Shown here: in pieces, positions 26,233-34,374 of the stretch | Layout: every line of letters begins with the position of its first letter | How positions within the stretch are numbered: position 1 is the first letter of the stretch | From: Rhodanobacter denitrificans | GTDB lineage: Bacteria > Pseudomonadota > Gammaproteobacteria > Xanthomonadales > Rhodanobacteraceae | Direction: 5' to 3' | DNA length: 64,000 nt | Assembly (NCBI RefSeq): GCF_000230695.2 | Contig: NC_020541.1 | Span: 3,472,001 to 3,536,000 of the forward strand | Position numbers and translations under genes: made by a program | Notes under the pieces: generated by a model | Seen by the model: the letters and a program-made list of their open reading frames with translations, nothing else | Told to the model about the DNA's origin: nothing | The model's database searches: none

Positions 26233-26271
26233 GCTTGGGAAGCTACAGCTCTACCATTGAGCTACACCCGC
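26233..26271 (-). tRNA. tRNA-Gly(CCC), 5' exon (39 nt) of an intron-split gene
   Basis: Read on the minus strand: acceptor GCGGGTG, TA, D-arm GCTC-AATGGTA-GAGC, T, anticodon stem GTAGC, loop TTCCCAA (anticodon CCC), then GC, after which the intron starts (GTGCGAC). It pairs with the 3' exon at 23542-23576. Upstream on the minus strand, TTCAACC and GTTACCAT are possible -35/-10 elements (26272-26310). Confidence 0.85.
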
Positions 26272-26512
26272 CTTGGCCGGCGGATGGTAACCCGGGATTC
26301 GCGTGGTTGAAAAGCTCGCGGGAACGAAGAGCACCCCTCACCGGCCATGCCGGGGCGGGCGCAGAACTGCGGCGCGGCGCCCAACGCGTGCTGAACAGCC
26401 CTCTGCGCATACTCTGGCGATGGTCATCGCCGGCCCGACAATGCACGTTGACCGCACCATGACGAACACCCGCCCCGCTCCAGTCTCATACGCACGCCCG
26501 AAGGAGAGCCGC

Positions 26513-28759
26513 ATGCCCAGGTTTGCCGAGTCCCCTGTTTCGTGGCGCCGCCGCTGGCGAGCACTGGCGCTCGTGCTGCTGTGCATGGCGGCGGGACTGG
26601 CCCACGCTCAATCCGGCGCCGATGACCGCGCCGCCCCGCCGAGCCGGGTGGCGCGGCTGTCGTACATCGCCGGCGACCTCGGTTTCCTGCCTGCCGGCGC
26701 GAAAGACTGGAGCGACGCCAACATCAACCGGCCGCTGACCCGCGGCGACAAGCTGTCGACCGCCCGCGGCGCGCGCGCCGAACTGGAGTTCGGCGGCGGC
26801 ACGTTGCGCATCGACGGGCGGACCGACCTCGGCCTGCTCGACCTCGACGACAACCTGGCCCAGATCGAGTTGACCCAGGGCACGCTCAGCCTCACCGTAC
26901 GCCGCCTCGACGACGGCCAGAGCTACGAGATCGACACCCCGACGGTGGCGCTGGTGGCCGACCAGCCCGGCACCTTCCGCGTCGACGTCGACGACCGCGA
27001 CGGCAGCACCCGGGTCACCGCGCTCGACGGCAGCGCCACCGTGTTCGGCGAGAACAATGCGCAGCGCCCGATCAACCCCGGCCGCAGCTACCGCTTCGCC
27101 GACGCCAGCCTGGCGATGGTGACGATCACCGACGTCGATGGCGGCGACGCGTTCGACGACTGGGCCAGCCAGCGCGATCGCCGCTACACGCGCTCATCCA
27201 GCCGCCGCTACGTGTCCGAGGACGTGGTGGGCTACCAGGACCTCGACCGCTATGGCAGCTGGCGGGAAACCCGCGAGTACGGCGCGGTGTGGTATCCCTC
27301 CGACATCGGCGTCGACTGGGCGCCGTACCGCAGCGGCCACTGGGCGTACATCGCGCCCTGGGGCTGGACCTGGGTGGACGACGCGCCGTGGGGCTTCGCG
27401 CCCTACCACTACGGCCGCTGGGCCTGGGTCGGCGGCGGCTGGGGCTGGATCCCGGGCCCGCTCGAGGTACGCCCGGTCTACGCGCCGGCGCTGGTGGCCT
27501 TCGTCGGTGGCGGCGGCTGGTCGATCGGCATCGGCAGCGCGCCGGTGGGCTGGTTCCCGCTCGGCCCGGGCGAGGTCTACAACCCGTGGTACCGCTGCGA
27601 CCGCAGCTACTACACGCGCGTCAACGTCACCAACATCTACGTGCACAACACGATCAACCGCACCACGGTGATCAACAACATCAACCACCAGTACAACTAC
27701 TACCGCACGGGCCGACCGCTCCGCGACGTCAGCTATGCCAACCGCATGGCGCCGCGCGGCTTCACCGCCGTGCCCGGCAGGAGCTTCGCCGAAGGGCGCC
27801 GCGTGCAACGCGACCGGCTCGATGTCGATCCGCGCAAGCTCGCCAGCGCACCGGTGCCGGTGCGCGGCATCGACCGCCTGCGTCCGCAGGACAACCCCAA
27901 CCGGCCGCCGCGCAGCGCGCACGCGCGCGACCTGCCCGCCGGCGGCTTCGACCGCGAGGTAGTGGCGCGACGCGCACCACCCGCGCCGGCCCGCGAGGCA
28001 GCCTTCACCGGCCGCGGCGACAATCGCTACGCCGCGCCGCGCAGCAACGTGCGCGTGCTCGACGGCGCGGACCGGCCCGAGCGCAGCCAGCGGCTGGAGG
28101 TGACCGATCGCAACGGCGCCGGCCCGCGCCGGCCGGCGACCATGCCCGGTCAGCTTCCGGTGGCTCCGCGCATCACCGCAGCCGGCCCCGGGGACCGACC
28201 GCAGCCGCCGCGCGACGCTGCCGAATTGCGCTCGGCCCGTTTCGCGCATCCGCGTGGCCGCGACGACACGACCCGCCCCGAGGCGATGCCGCGCCCGGGC
28301 GTCAGCTACATCGCGCCCGCCGCCGAAGGGCGGCCGCGTGCGATCCCGGACAACCGCCCGCTGCCATCGGAGCCGGCGCCGATCCGTCGCGCCGAATCCC
28401 GCCGCCTGCCGACGCCAGCGGACGATGGCCGCTTCCAGCGCTACCCGTCCGAACGCGCCATGCAGCAGCAACGACCGCAGCCGATGGAGCCAACGGTGCG
28501 CGAACCGGCCGCGTCGCGTTTCCAGCGGCCCGAACCCGCGCCGCGCGAATCCATGCGCGAATCACCGCGCCCGCTGCCCGCCCCGGACCGCGGCGAACCG
28601 ATGCCGCGCTACCAGCCGCCGCAACAAGTGATGCCGCAGCCGCGCGCCATGCCGGAGCCGCGCGCGATGCCGGAGCCGCGCGCCGAGGCGCGGCAGCCGC
28701 AGCGCAGCGATGCGCCCAACCGCAAGCGGCAGGTGGACGAAAACCAGGGAGAGCACTGA
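26513..28759 (+). CDS. Secreted FecR-domain / DUF6600 protein with low-complexity tail
   Basis: The 748-residue protein has a signal peptide (about 1-35, cut near LAHAQS). A FecR-like beta domain follows (about 45-200: [32 protein letters not shown]). A very Trp/Tyr-rich block (about 245-380) repeats W-x-PY/W-G-W elements such as [19 protein letters not shown], the DUF6600 signature. An Asn-rich stretch ([20 protein letters not shown]) follows, and the last ~330 residues are Pro/Arg-rich and disordered, with short MPEPRA repeats near the end. It is likely periplasmic or surface-associated. GAAGGAGAGCC precedes the chosen ATG. Function unknown. Confidence 0.8.
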   Translation: MPRFAESPVSWRRRWRALALVLLCMAAGLAHAQSGADDRAAPPSRVARLSYIAGDLGFLPAGAKDWSDANINRPLTRGDKLSTARGARAELEFGGGTLRIDGRTDLGLLDLDDNLAQIELTQGTLSLTVRRLDDGQSYEIDTPTVALVADQPGTFRVDVDDRDGSTRVTALDGSATVFGENNAQRPINPGRSYRFADASLAMVTITDVDGGDAFDDWASQRDRRYTRSSSRRYVSEDVVGYQDLDRYGSWRETREYGAVWYPSDIGVDWAPYRSGHWAYIAPWGWTWVDDAPWGFAPYHYGRWAWVGGGWGWIPGPLEVRPVYAPALVAFVGGGGWSIGIGSAPVGWFPLGPGEVYNPWYRCDRSYYTRVNVTNIYVHNTINRTTVINNINHQYNYYRTGRPLRDVSYANRMAPRGFTAVPGRSFAEGRRVQRDRLDVDPRKLASAPVPVRGIDRLRPQDNPNRPPRSAHARDLPAGGFDREVVARRAPPAPAREAAFTGRGDNRYAAPRSNVRVLDGADRPERSQRLEVTDRNGAGPRRPATMPGQLPVAPRITAAGPGDRPQPPRDAAELRSARFAHPRGRDDTTRPEAMPRPGVSYIAPAAEGRPRAIPDNRPLPSEPAPIRRAESRRLPTPADDGRFQRYPSERAMQQQRPQPMEPTVREPAASRFQRPEPAPRESMRESPRPLPAPDRGEPMPRYQPPQQVMPQPRAMPEPRAMPEPRAEARQPQRSDAPNRKRQVDENQGEH

Positions 28760-28811
28760 GCCTGGCCGCCGCTCCCTTGCGTGCGCGGAAGAAGCAGCGC
28801 ATGAAGCGGTT

Positions 28812-28836
28812 GCCCGCCCCTGCTGCAGGGGCGGGC
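28812..28836. repeat. GC-rich palindrome before trmB (family A-like)
   Basis: GCCCGCCCCTGC (28812-28823) and GCAGGGGCGGGC (28825-28836) form a perfect 12-bp palindrome followed by TGGAGTGGGG, like the A repeat (CCCTCCCCTGC...GGTGGGG) but with substitutions. It lies in the 107-base gap between the DUF6600 gene and trmB and could end the former's transcript. Confidence 0.5.
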
Positions 28837-28866
28837 TGGAGTGGGGCAAGGCTCTACAATGCACGG

Positions 28867-29568
28867 ATGCCGACGACCGACGACACCACCCCCGAATACA
28901 TGCGCCGCATCCGCAGCTTCGTACTGCGCGAAGGACGCATGACGCCGGCGCAGCAGCGCGCCTTCGACACGCTGTGGTCGCGCTTCGGCATCGACTACCG
29001 CGGTGCCCCGCACGACTTCGCGGCAAGCTTCGGTCGCGCCGCGCCGCGGGTGCTGGAAATCGGCTTCGGCAACGGCGAGGCGCTGGCCTGGGCCAGCGAG
29101 CACGATCAGGCACGCGACTTCATCGGCGTGGAAGTGCACGGCCCCGGCGTGGGCCGGCTGATGAACGCGCTGGCCGCGCGCGACGCGACCAACGTGCGGC
29201 TGTACAAGCATGATGCGGTGGAAGTGCTGCAGCACGAGATCGCTCCGGGCACGCTGACCGAGGCGCGCATCTGGTTTCCCGACCCGTGGCACAAGAAGCG
29301 CCACAACAAGCGCCGCCTGATCCAGCCCGAGTTCGTCGCCCTGCTCGCCTCGCGCATGGTTCCGAACGGCCTGCTGCACCTGGCCACCGATTGGCTGCCT
29401 TACGCCGAGCACATGCTCGAGGTGATGGAAGCCGCCCCGGGCTGGCGCAACGCCACCGGCCCCAGCCAGTACGCCGAAAAGCCGGAATGGCGCATCGAAA
29501 CCCACTTCGAGCGGCGCGGACTGAAGCTGGGGCATGGGGTGTGGGATCTGCTGTATCGGAAGGTTTGA
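28867..29568 (+). CDS. trmB: tRNA (guanine-N7-)-methyltransferase
   Basis: TrmB makes m7G46 in the tRNA variable loop using SAM. It has 233 residues and a Rossmann methyltransferase core: [12 protein letters not shown] (motif I), the [15 protein letters not shown] strand, the [14 protein letters not shown] block, the catalytic/tRNA-binding [18 protein letters not shown] (family hallmark), and the C-terminal [12 protein letters not shown]. The ATG at 28867 gives the normal length; the frame upstream overlaps the DUF6600 gene and is a shadow. Confidence 0.96.
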   Translation: MPTTDDTTPEYMRRIRSFVLREGRMTPAQQRAFDTLWSRFGIDYRGAPHDFAASFGRAAPRVLEIGFGNGEALAWASEHDQARDFIGVEVHGPGVGRLMNALAARDATNVRLYKHDAVEVLQHEIAPGTLTEARIWFPDPWHKKRHNKRRLIQPEFVALLASRMVPNGLLHLATDWLPYAEHMLEVMEAAPGWRNATGPSQYAEKPEWRIETHFERRGLKLGHGVWDLLYRKV

Positions 29569-29573
29569 ATCAA

Positions 29574-29617
29574 GAGCGACCCCACCCCGGCCCTCCCCTG
29601 CGATGCAGGGGAGGGAG
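29574..29617. repeat. Family A repeat, copy A2
   Basis: GAGCGACCCCACCCCGGCCC then TCCCCTGC-GATGCAGGGGAGGG. The hairpin core is preceded by the ACCCCACCCC tail. It is inverted relative to A3 (29669-29712); together they form a REPIN-like pair after trmB. Confidence 0.75.
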
Positions 29618-29668
29618 AACATCCGGCTCCGCTTTTCCTCCCGTGAAGCATGAGAGGCGACATGCGCC

Positions 29669-29712
29669 CTGCTCCCTCCCCTGCTTGCAGGGGAGGGTTG
29701 GGGTGGGGTCAA
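29669..29712. repeat. Family A repeat, copy A3
   Basis: CTCCCTCCCCTGCTTGCAGG then GGAGGGTTGGGGTGGGGTC. It is inverted with respect to A2, and its GGGGTGGGGTC tail runs into the last codon of the DUF559 gene. Confidence 0.75.
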
Positions 29713-30056
29713 GCTTTTGATCTTTCCTCCAGCACCCGAAAAATCTCCGCCACCACATCATCGGTGCGCAGCAGCACGTCGTCATTCCAGAAGCGCAGCA
29801 CGCGATAACCTTCGCGCTGCAAGGCCGCGGTGCGGCGCTGGTCGTACGCCAGCGCATCGAGATGCTGCCCGCCATCCAGCTCGACCACCAGCCTCGCCGG
29901 CACGCAGACGAAGTCCGCGATGTAGCCAGCCAGCGGATACTGGCGGCGGAACTTGTGCCCGCCCAGCTGCTGCCGGCGCAGGAAGTACCACAGGCGACGC
30001 TCGGCATCGGTGCTTCCGTTGCGGAGCTGGCGGGCGCGGATCCACTTGAGGTGCAT
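29709..30056 (-). CDS. DUF559 domain protein (Vsr-like nuclease fold)
   Basis: The 115-residue protein is one DUF559 domain: AERRLWYFLRRQQLGGHKFR, then the nuclease core RRQYPLAGYIADFVC, RLVVELDGGQHLD (the ExDGGQH pattern of restriction-endonuclease-like folds), DQRRTAALQREGYRVLRFW and a C-terminal helix. The Vsr-like fold predicts DNA nicking or binding, but the cellular role is not known. It is boxed in on both sides by paired A repeats (A2/A3 at its 3' side, A4/A5 at its 5' side), and its stop codon touches A3. This suggests that gene and repeats travel or function together. Confidence 0.8.
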   Translation of the reverse strand: MHLKWIRARQLRNGSTDAERRLWYFLRRQQLGGHKFRRQYPLAGYIADFVCVPARLVVELDGGQHLDALAYDQRRTAALQREGYRVLRFWNDDVLLRTDDVVAEIFRVLEERSKA

Positions 30057-30090
30057 GGCGAGTCCTTCGCTGGGGTTGAGGGAAGAGCTT

Positions 30091-30132
30091 TACCCCCTCC
30101 CAACCTCCCCCTGCGAGCAGGGGGAGGAGCAA
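30091..30132. repeat. Family A repeat, copy A4
   Basis: TACCCCCTCCCAACCTCCCC then CTGCGAGCAGGGGGAGGAGC: the hairpin core CCTCCCCCTGC/GCAGGGGGAGG preceded by the CCCCTCCCAA variant of the tail. It lies 34 bases upstream of the DUF559 start. The variant tail is shared with A7. Confidence 0.75.
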
Positions 30133-30387
30133 AGCGTCGTACTCCATCCACTACGTTCAAGGTGAGGGCCGAGCGCCGTGCTCCCTCCCCTGCTTGTCCC
30201 AAAGGGACTTCCTTCCGTCGCAGGGGAGGGCCGGGGTGGGGTCGCTCTTGGCTCTTGATTCACCAGCAACCGCGCCGCGCCGCTTATACTCGCGCTCATC
30301 CGCCCAGGGACGAATCGACAGCAGCGTGAAGCTTCCACTGCCCCTCCGCATCCAACGCAAGCCGCTGCGCCGCAGGGACGTCGGCTG
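30133..30387 (+). promoter_or_regulatory. Gap before the SLC13 gene: repeat A5 plus a candidate promoter
   Basis: After repeat A5 the DNA carries TATACT at 30285-30290, a good -10 match, in the only AT-leaning part of the gap. No clear -35 stands at the right distance. A small frame ending at the SLC13 ATG looks like chance. The SLC13 ATG follows CAGGGACG. Confidence 0.35.
30179..30249. repeat. Family A repeat, copy A5 (with long loop)
   Basis: CTCCCTCCCCTGC and GCAGGGGAGGGCCGGGGTGG flank an enlarged loop that has its own small hairpin, GTCCCAAAGGGAC. The tail GGGTGGGGTCGCTC is the same as in A6. It forms an inverted pair with A4. Confidence 0.7.
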
Positions 30388-32229
30388 ATGGCACTCTCGC
30401 TCACCCCCGAAATGATCCTGGTGCTCGGGCTGGTGGGCTTCACCATGCTGATGCTGGTGCTGGAGTGGATCCGCGCCGACATGGTGGCGCTGCTGGTGGT
30501 GGTGGTGATCGGGCTGACCGGGCTGATCCCGTCCGATCGCGTGTTCAACGGCTTCGCCGGCAACGCGGTGATCGCGATCATCGCGATCATGATCATGGGC
30601 GAGGGGCTGGACCGCGCCGGCGTGCTCAACCTCACCGCGAACTTCGTGATGCGCATGGCGCGCGGCATGGAATCGCGCCTGGGCGTGGTGATCAACCTGG
30701 TCGCCAGCCTGTTCAGCGCGGTGATCCCCAGCCAGGCGCTGGCGGCGCTGATGATCCCGGTGTCGAGCCGGCTGGCCGCGCGCACCGGCGTGCCGCTGTC
30801 GCGGCTGCTGCTGCCGATGGCGTTCTGCATCCTCACCGCCACCAACACCACGCTGATCGCGAACTCGCCGCTGATCGTGCTGAACGACCTGATCGCCAGC
30901 GCCAACGTGAACCTGCCGCCGGGCGCGCACACGATCCCGAAGTTCGGCCTGTTCAGCGTCACCCCGATCGGCCTGACCCTGGCGCTGCTGGGCGTCGGCT
31001 ACTTCTACTTCTTCGGCCGCAAGCTGCTGCCCGGGCACGAGGACGAGCGGCTGAAGGTGACGCCGGGGCGCACCGAGAGCTACTTCGCCGAGACCTACGG
31101 CATCGTCGGCGAGACCGCCGAGCTCACCGTCACCGCGGAAAGCCCGCTGGTCGGCATGAGCATCGGCGAGGTCGAGCAATTGCACGGCGCGCCGCTGATC
31201 CTGGCGATCAGGAGCGGCAACGACGCACGCATGGCGCCGCCGGCCGACCACGTGATCTGGGTCGGCTCGGTGCTCGGCGTGCTCGGCCCGCGCGAGCAGC
31301 TGAACCAGTTCGCCAACAACCAGCTGTGCCGGCTGTCCACCCGCATGCGCCAGCTCGGCGAGCTGTTCAACCCGACCCGCGCCGGCATTTCCGAGGTGGT
31401 GATCCCGCCGGTGTCGCGCTTCATCAGGCACACCGTGGGCGAGCTGCGCCTGCGCAAGCGCTTCGGCATCTCGGTGCTGGCGGTGAACCGCGGCGACCAG
31501 GTATTCCGCGACGATGTGCGCGCGGTCAGCCTGCGCGCCGGCGACACCGTGGTGCTGCACAGCAACTGGCGCGACCTGTCGCTCGCCGCGGAGGACCGCG
31601 ACCTGGTCGTCGTCACCGACATCCCGAAGGAGCAGCAGCGCCCCGGCAAGATCTGGCAGGCGGTGGGTTTCTTCGTGCTGGCCAAGTGCCTGGCGCTGTT
31701 CACCAACCTCGACCTGTCGGTGGCGATGATGACCGGCGCGATCGGCATGCTGCTGTCCGGCGTGCTGAACATGGACGAGGCCTACAAGGCGATCAACTGG
31801 AAGACGATCTTCGTCACCGCCTGCCTGATCCCGCTGGGCTGGTCGATGGACGCCACCGGTACCGCCGCGTGGATCGCCCAGGTGGTGCTGGACCACCTGG
31901 GCAGCGCGTCGCCGTGGCTTCTGCAGCTGTGCCTGGCCGTGCTCACGCTGCTGTTCTCGCAGGTGATGTCCAACGTGGGCGCCACCGTGATGATGGTCCC
32001 GATCGCGATCAGCGTGGCGGTGGCCACCGGCGGCAACCCTTCGGCGTACGCACTGATCGTGGCGGTGTCCTCCTCCAACACCTTCCTGCTCAGCTCCGGC
32101 CACCCCGCGCTGATGATGGTCACCGGCCCCGGCGGCTACAAGGGCAAGGATTTCCTGCGCGTGGGCCTGCCGCTGACCTTGCTGGTCCTGATCGCCACCC
32201 TGGTGGCGATCAACCTGCTGTTCCATTGA
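30388..32229 (+). CDS. SLC13/DASS-type anion permease with two RCK_C domains
   Basis: This 613-residue inner-membrane transporter has two hydrophobic halves (about 10-215 and 430-613, roughly 11 segments). They are separated by a cytosolic insert of about 200 residues with two TrkA-C/RCK_C modules (TAESPLVGMSIGEVEQL and VRAVSLRAGDTVVLHSNW). The halves carry the family's paired motifs with small and polar residues (AFCILTATNTTLIANSP and SNVGATVMMVPIAISVAVATGG). It belongs to the sodium:sulfate/dicarboxylate symporter superfamily. The substrate is not deducible; sulfate or a carboxylate are candidates. Confidence 0.88.
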   Translation: MALSLTPEMILVLGLVGFTMLMLVLEWIRADMVALLVVVVIGLTGLIPSDRVFNGFAGNAVIAIIAIMIMGEGLDRAGVLNLTANFVMRMARGMESRLGVVINLVASLFSAVIPSQALAALMIPVSSRLAARTGVPLSRLLLPMAFCILTATNTTLIANSPLIVLNDLIASANVNLPPGAHTIPKFGLFSVTPIGLTLALLGVGYFYFFGRKLLPGHEDERLKVTPGRTESYFAETYGIVGETAELTVTAESPLVGMSIGEVEQLHGAPLILAIRSGNDARMAPPADHVIWVGSVLGVLGPREQLNQFANNQLCRLSTRMRQLGELFNPTRAGISEVVIPPVSRFIRHTVGELRLRKRFGISVLAVNRGDQVFRDDVRAVSLRAGDTVVLHSNWRDLSLAAEDRDLVVVTDIPKEQQRPGKIWQAVGFFVLAKCLALFTNLDLSVAMMTGAIGMLLSGVLNMDEAYKAINWKTIFVTACLIPLGWSMDATGTAAWIAQVVLDHLGSASPWLLQLCLAVLTLLFSQVMSNVGATVMMVPIAISVAVATGGNPSAYALIVAVSSSNTFLLSSGHPALMMVTGPGGYKGKDFLRVGLPLTLLVLIATLVAINLLFH

Positions 32230-32326
32230 ACGCACGCCAGGCGCGGCGACAGCAACCCGCATCGCTGGTATTTTCTCCGCCGGATCGCGCATCGCTCGCC
32301 GCGCCGCCAGCCATAGGGATACACAC

Positions 32327-33595
32327 TTGAACGAACCCAGAATTGCCATCATCGGGCTCGGCTACGTCGGGCTGCCGCTTGCCGTGGCGTTCGGCCGACT
32401 GCTCGACACCGTCGGCTTCGACACCAGCGTCGGCCGGGTCGACGAGCTGTGCCGGGGCCGCGATCACACGCTCGAAACCTCGGCCGAAGAGCTCGCCGCC
32501 GCGGACCGGCTCCGCTTCACCACCGACGTGCAGGACATCGCGCCGTGCAACGTCTTCATCGTCACCGTGCCGACTCCGGTCGACGAGGCAAACCGGCCGG
32601 ACATGCGCCCGCTGGAAAGCGCCAGCGCCAGCATCGGCAGCGTGCTCAAGCGTGGCGACGTGGTGATCTACGAATCCACCGTCTACCCCGGTACCACCGA
32701 GGAGATCTGCGTGCCGGTGCTGGAGCGGGCTTCCGGGCTGCGCTTCAACCACGATTTCACCTGCGGCTACAGCCCGGAGCGGATCAACCCCGGCGACAAG
32801 CTGCACCGGCTGCCCACGATCATGAAGATCACCTCCGGCTCCACCGCGGAGACCGCCGACTTCGTCGACGCGCTGTACCGGCGCATCATCACCGCCGGCA
32901 CGCACCAGGCGTCCAGCATCAAGGTGGCCGAGGCGGCCAAGGTGATCGAGAACACCCAGCGCGACGTCAACATCGCGCTGGTGAACGAGCTGGCGATGAT
33001 CTTCAACACCATGGGCATCGACACCCAGGACGTGCTGGACGCCGCCGGCACCAAATGGAACTTCCTGCCGTTCAAGCCCGGCCTGGTCGGCGGCCACTGC
33101 ATCGGGGTGGACCCGTACTACCTCACCCACAAGGCCACCATCCTCGGCTACAACGCCGAACTGATCCTCACCGCGCGCCGCATCAACAGCCGCATGGGCC
33201 TGCACGTGGCGCACCGGGTGATGCGGCTGATGGCGAACAAGCGCATCCACGTGGTCGACTCGCGCATCCTGGTGCTGGGCCTGACCTTCAAGGAGAACTG
33301 CCCGGACCTGCGCAATACCCGCGTGGTGGAAATCGTGCGCGAACTCGAAACCGCGCATGCCCGGGTGGACGTGTACGACCCCTGGGCCGATCCCGCCGAG
33401 GCGGAGGAAAAGCTCGGCATCCGCCCGATCGATGCCCCCGCTGCCGGCAGTTACGACGCCATCGTGCTGGCCGTGGCGCACCAGGCCTTCCTCGACCTGG
33501 GCAGCGAGGGCATCCGCCGCTTCGGCCGCGAGCACTGCGCACTGTTCGACATCAAGAGCCTGTTGCCGGCCACCACGGTCGACGGCCGGCTCTAG
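32327..33595 (+). CDS. tviB: UDP-N-acetylhexosamine C6 dehydrogenase (TviB/WbpO type)
   Basis: The 422-residue nucleotide-sugar dehydrogenase oxidises a UDP-HexNAc to the uronic acid with NAD, feeding polysaccharide synthesis. N-terminal Rossmann IAIIGLGYVGLPLAVAF, YESTVYPGTTEE, CGYSPERINPGD, the substrate lysine region KVAEAAKVIENTQRDVNIA, the catalytic-Cys motif GLVGGHCIGVDPYYL, and the C-terminal Rossmann VLGLTFKENCPDLRNTR are all present. The best start is TTG at 32327 after AGGGAT; no ATG fits the conserved N-terminus. No other polysaccharide genes are next to it, so it is an isolated capsule or exopolysaccharide function. Confidence 0.9.
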   Translation: MNEPRIAIIGLGYVGLPLAVAFGRLLDTVGFDTSVGRVDELCRGRDHTLETSAEELAAADRLRFTTDVQDIAPCNVFIVTVPTPVDEANRPDMRPLESASASIGSVLKRGDVVIYESTVYPGTTEEICVPVLERASGLRFNHDFTCGYSPERINPGDKLHRLPTIMKITSGSTAETADFVDALYRRIITAGTHQASSIKVAEAAKVIENTQRDVNIALVNELAMIFNTMGIDTQDVLDAAGTKWNFLPFKPGLVGGHCIGVDPYYLTHKATILGYNAELILTARRINSRMGLHVAHRVMRLMANKRIHVVDSRILVLGLTFKENCPDLRNTRVVEIVRELETAHARVDVYDPWADPAEAEEKLGIRPIDAPAAGSYDAIVLAVAHQAFLDLGSEGIRRFGREHCALFDIKSLLPATTVDGRL

Positions 33596-33615
33596 ACGCT
33601 CTCCGCTCGCGCCGA

Positions 33616-33984
33616 TCAGGCCTTGTCCTGCAGCAACCTCACCTCGCCCGCCTCCACGCTTAGCGCCACTGCGCGCAGGTGTTCGCCGCGGCACGGTCCG
33701 CCGATGCACAGGCCGTCGCCCTGGCTGAAGGTGGCGCCGTGCACGGCGCAGGTCAGGGTGTCGTTCTTCAGCAGGAACTTGCCGGGGGCGTAGTCGAGGC
33801 GGCGACCGGCGTGCGGGCAGACGTTGAGATAGCCACGTACCTGCGTGCCCTGCCGCAACAGGATCAGGCTGCCCTCGCCGTCGGGCAGGCGCGCATCGAC
33901 CGCGGTGGCGCCGCCGTCGGGGATCTCGTCCAGCCGGCACAGCGCCTGCCGATCCGGCAATTGAACGGGACTGAATGTATCCAT
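33616..33984 (-). CDS. Rieske [2Fe-2S] ferredoxin-like protein
   Basis: The 122-residue cytosolic protein has both Rieske ligand pairs: CPHAG (CxH) and, 17 residues on, CAVHG (CxxH), with the usual strands between (RLDYAPGKFLLKNDTL) and the GLCIGGPC segment after the second pair. It resembles stand-alone Rieske proteins used as electron carriers for oxygenases, but no oxygenase gene is near. The frame continues far upstream, yet the ATG at 33984 gives the compact domain. It is convergent with tviB. Confidence 0.85.
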   Translation of the reverse strand: MDTFSPVQLPDRQALCRLDEIPDGGATAVDARLPDGEGSLILLRQGTQVRGYLNVCPHAGRRLDYAPGKFLLKNDTLTCAVHGATFSQGDGLCIGGPCRGEHLRAVALSVEAGEVRLLQDKA

Positions 33985-34062
33985 CGGCACTTGCCTCGCA
34001 GGCCGGATGGCCCCATGGTTGCTCGCGCAAGTCGTTGATTTTACCACACGGATTTTTAACAC

Positions 34063-34332
34063 ATGTACTTTGCCTTGCCTTCCCTTCGTCGTCCCCGCCA
34101 CCCGTTGGCGCGCGCCCTGTCGTTGCTGCTGGGCGCGGCGGTGCTGGGCGTGCTGCTGGTGTTCGGGCTGGTGGTGGCCGGCGTGCTGCTGGTCGGCGGC
34201 CTCGTGCTGCTGGCCGTGCGCCAGTGGAAGCCGACTCGCGCACCGGCGAGGCCGACGGCATCCGGCGCCCAGCCGGCCGTGCTGGAAGGCGAGTTCGTGG
34301 TGATCCGTCAGGGCCGGCCCGTCGCGCACTGA
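34063..34332 (+). CDS. Small membrane protein of unknown function
   Basis: This 89-residue protein has a basic N-terminus (LPSLRRPRHPLARA), a long hydrophobic stretch (about 18-53) able to form one or two membrane helices, and a short polar tail with VLEGEFVVIRQGRPV. An AT-rich promoter-like stretch (GTTGATTTTACCACACGG) precedes it, in the divergent gap with the Rieske gene. It is probably a real xanthomonad membrane protein, but no family is recognised. Confidence 0.6.
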   Translation: MYFALPSLRRPRHPLARALSLLLGAAVLGVLLVFGLVVAGVLLVGGLVLLAVRQWKPTRAPARPTASGAQPAVLEGEFVVIRQGRPVAH

Positions 34333-34374
34333 GCCATCCGGCGGATAATGCGCCGCCCCCACGCGATTCCCCTC

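Noticed and set aside
23542-26271. Genomic island or prophage attachment at the tRNA-Gly duplication
   Set aside because: No integrase is present. The two tRNA parts are precise intron exons, not direct attachment repeats, and the insert has group II ends and domain V.
25442-26462. Small ORFs (about 60-140 codons) over the intron 5' region
   Set aside because: They lie on structured group II domains I-III and the tRNA exon, with no coherent protein features.
30157-32352. 731-codon open frame opposite the SLC13 transporter
   Set aside because: Low-complexity antisense frame that also runs through repeat A5; the sense strand gives a coherent membrane protein.
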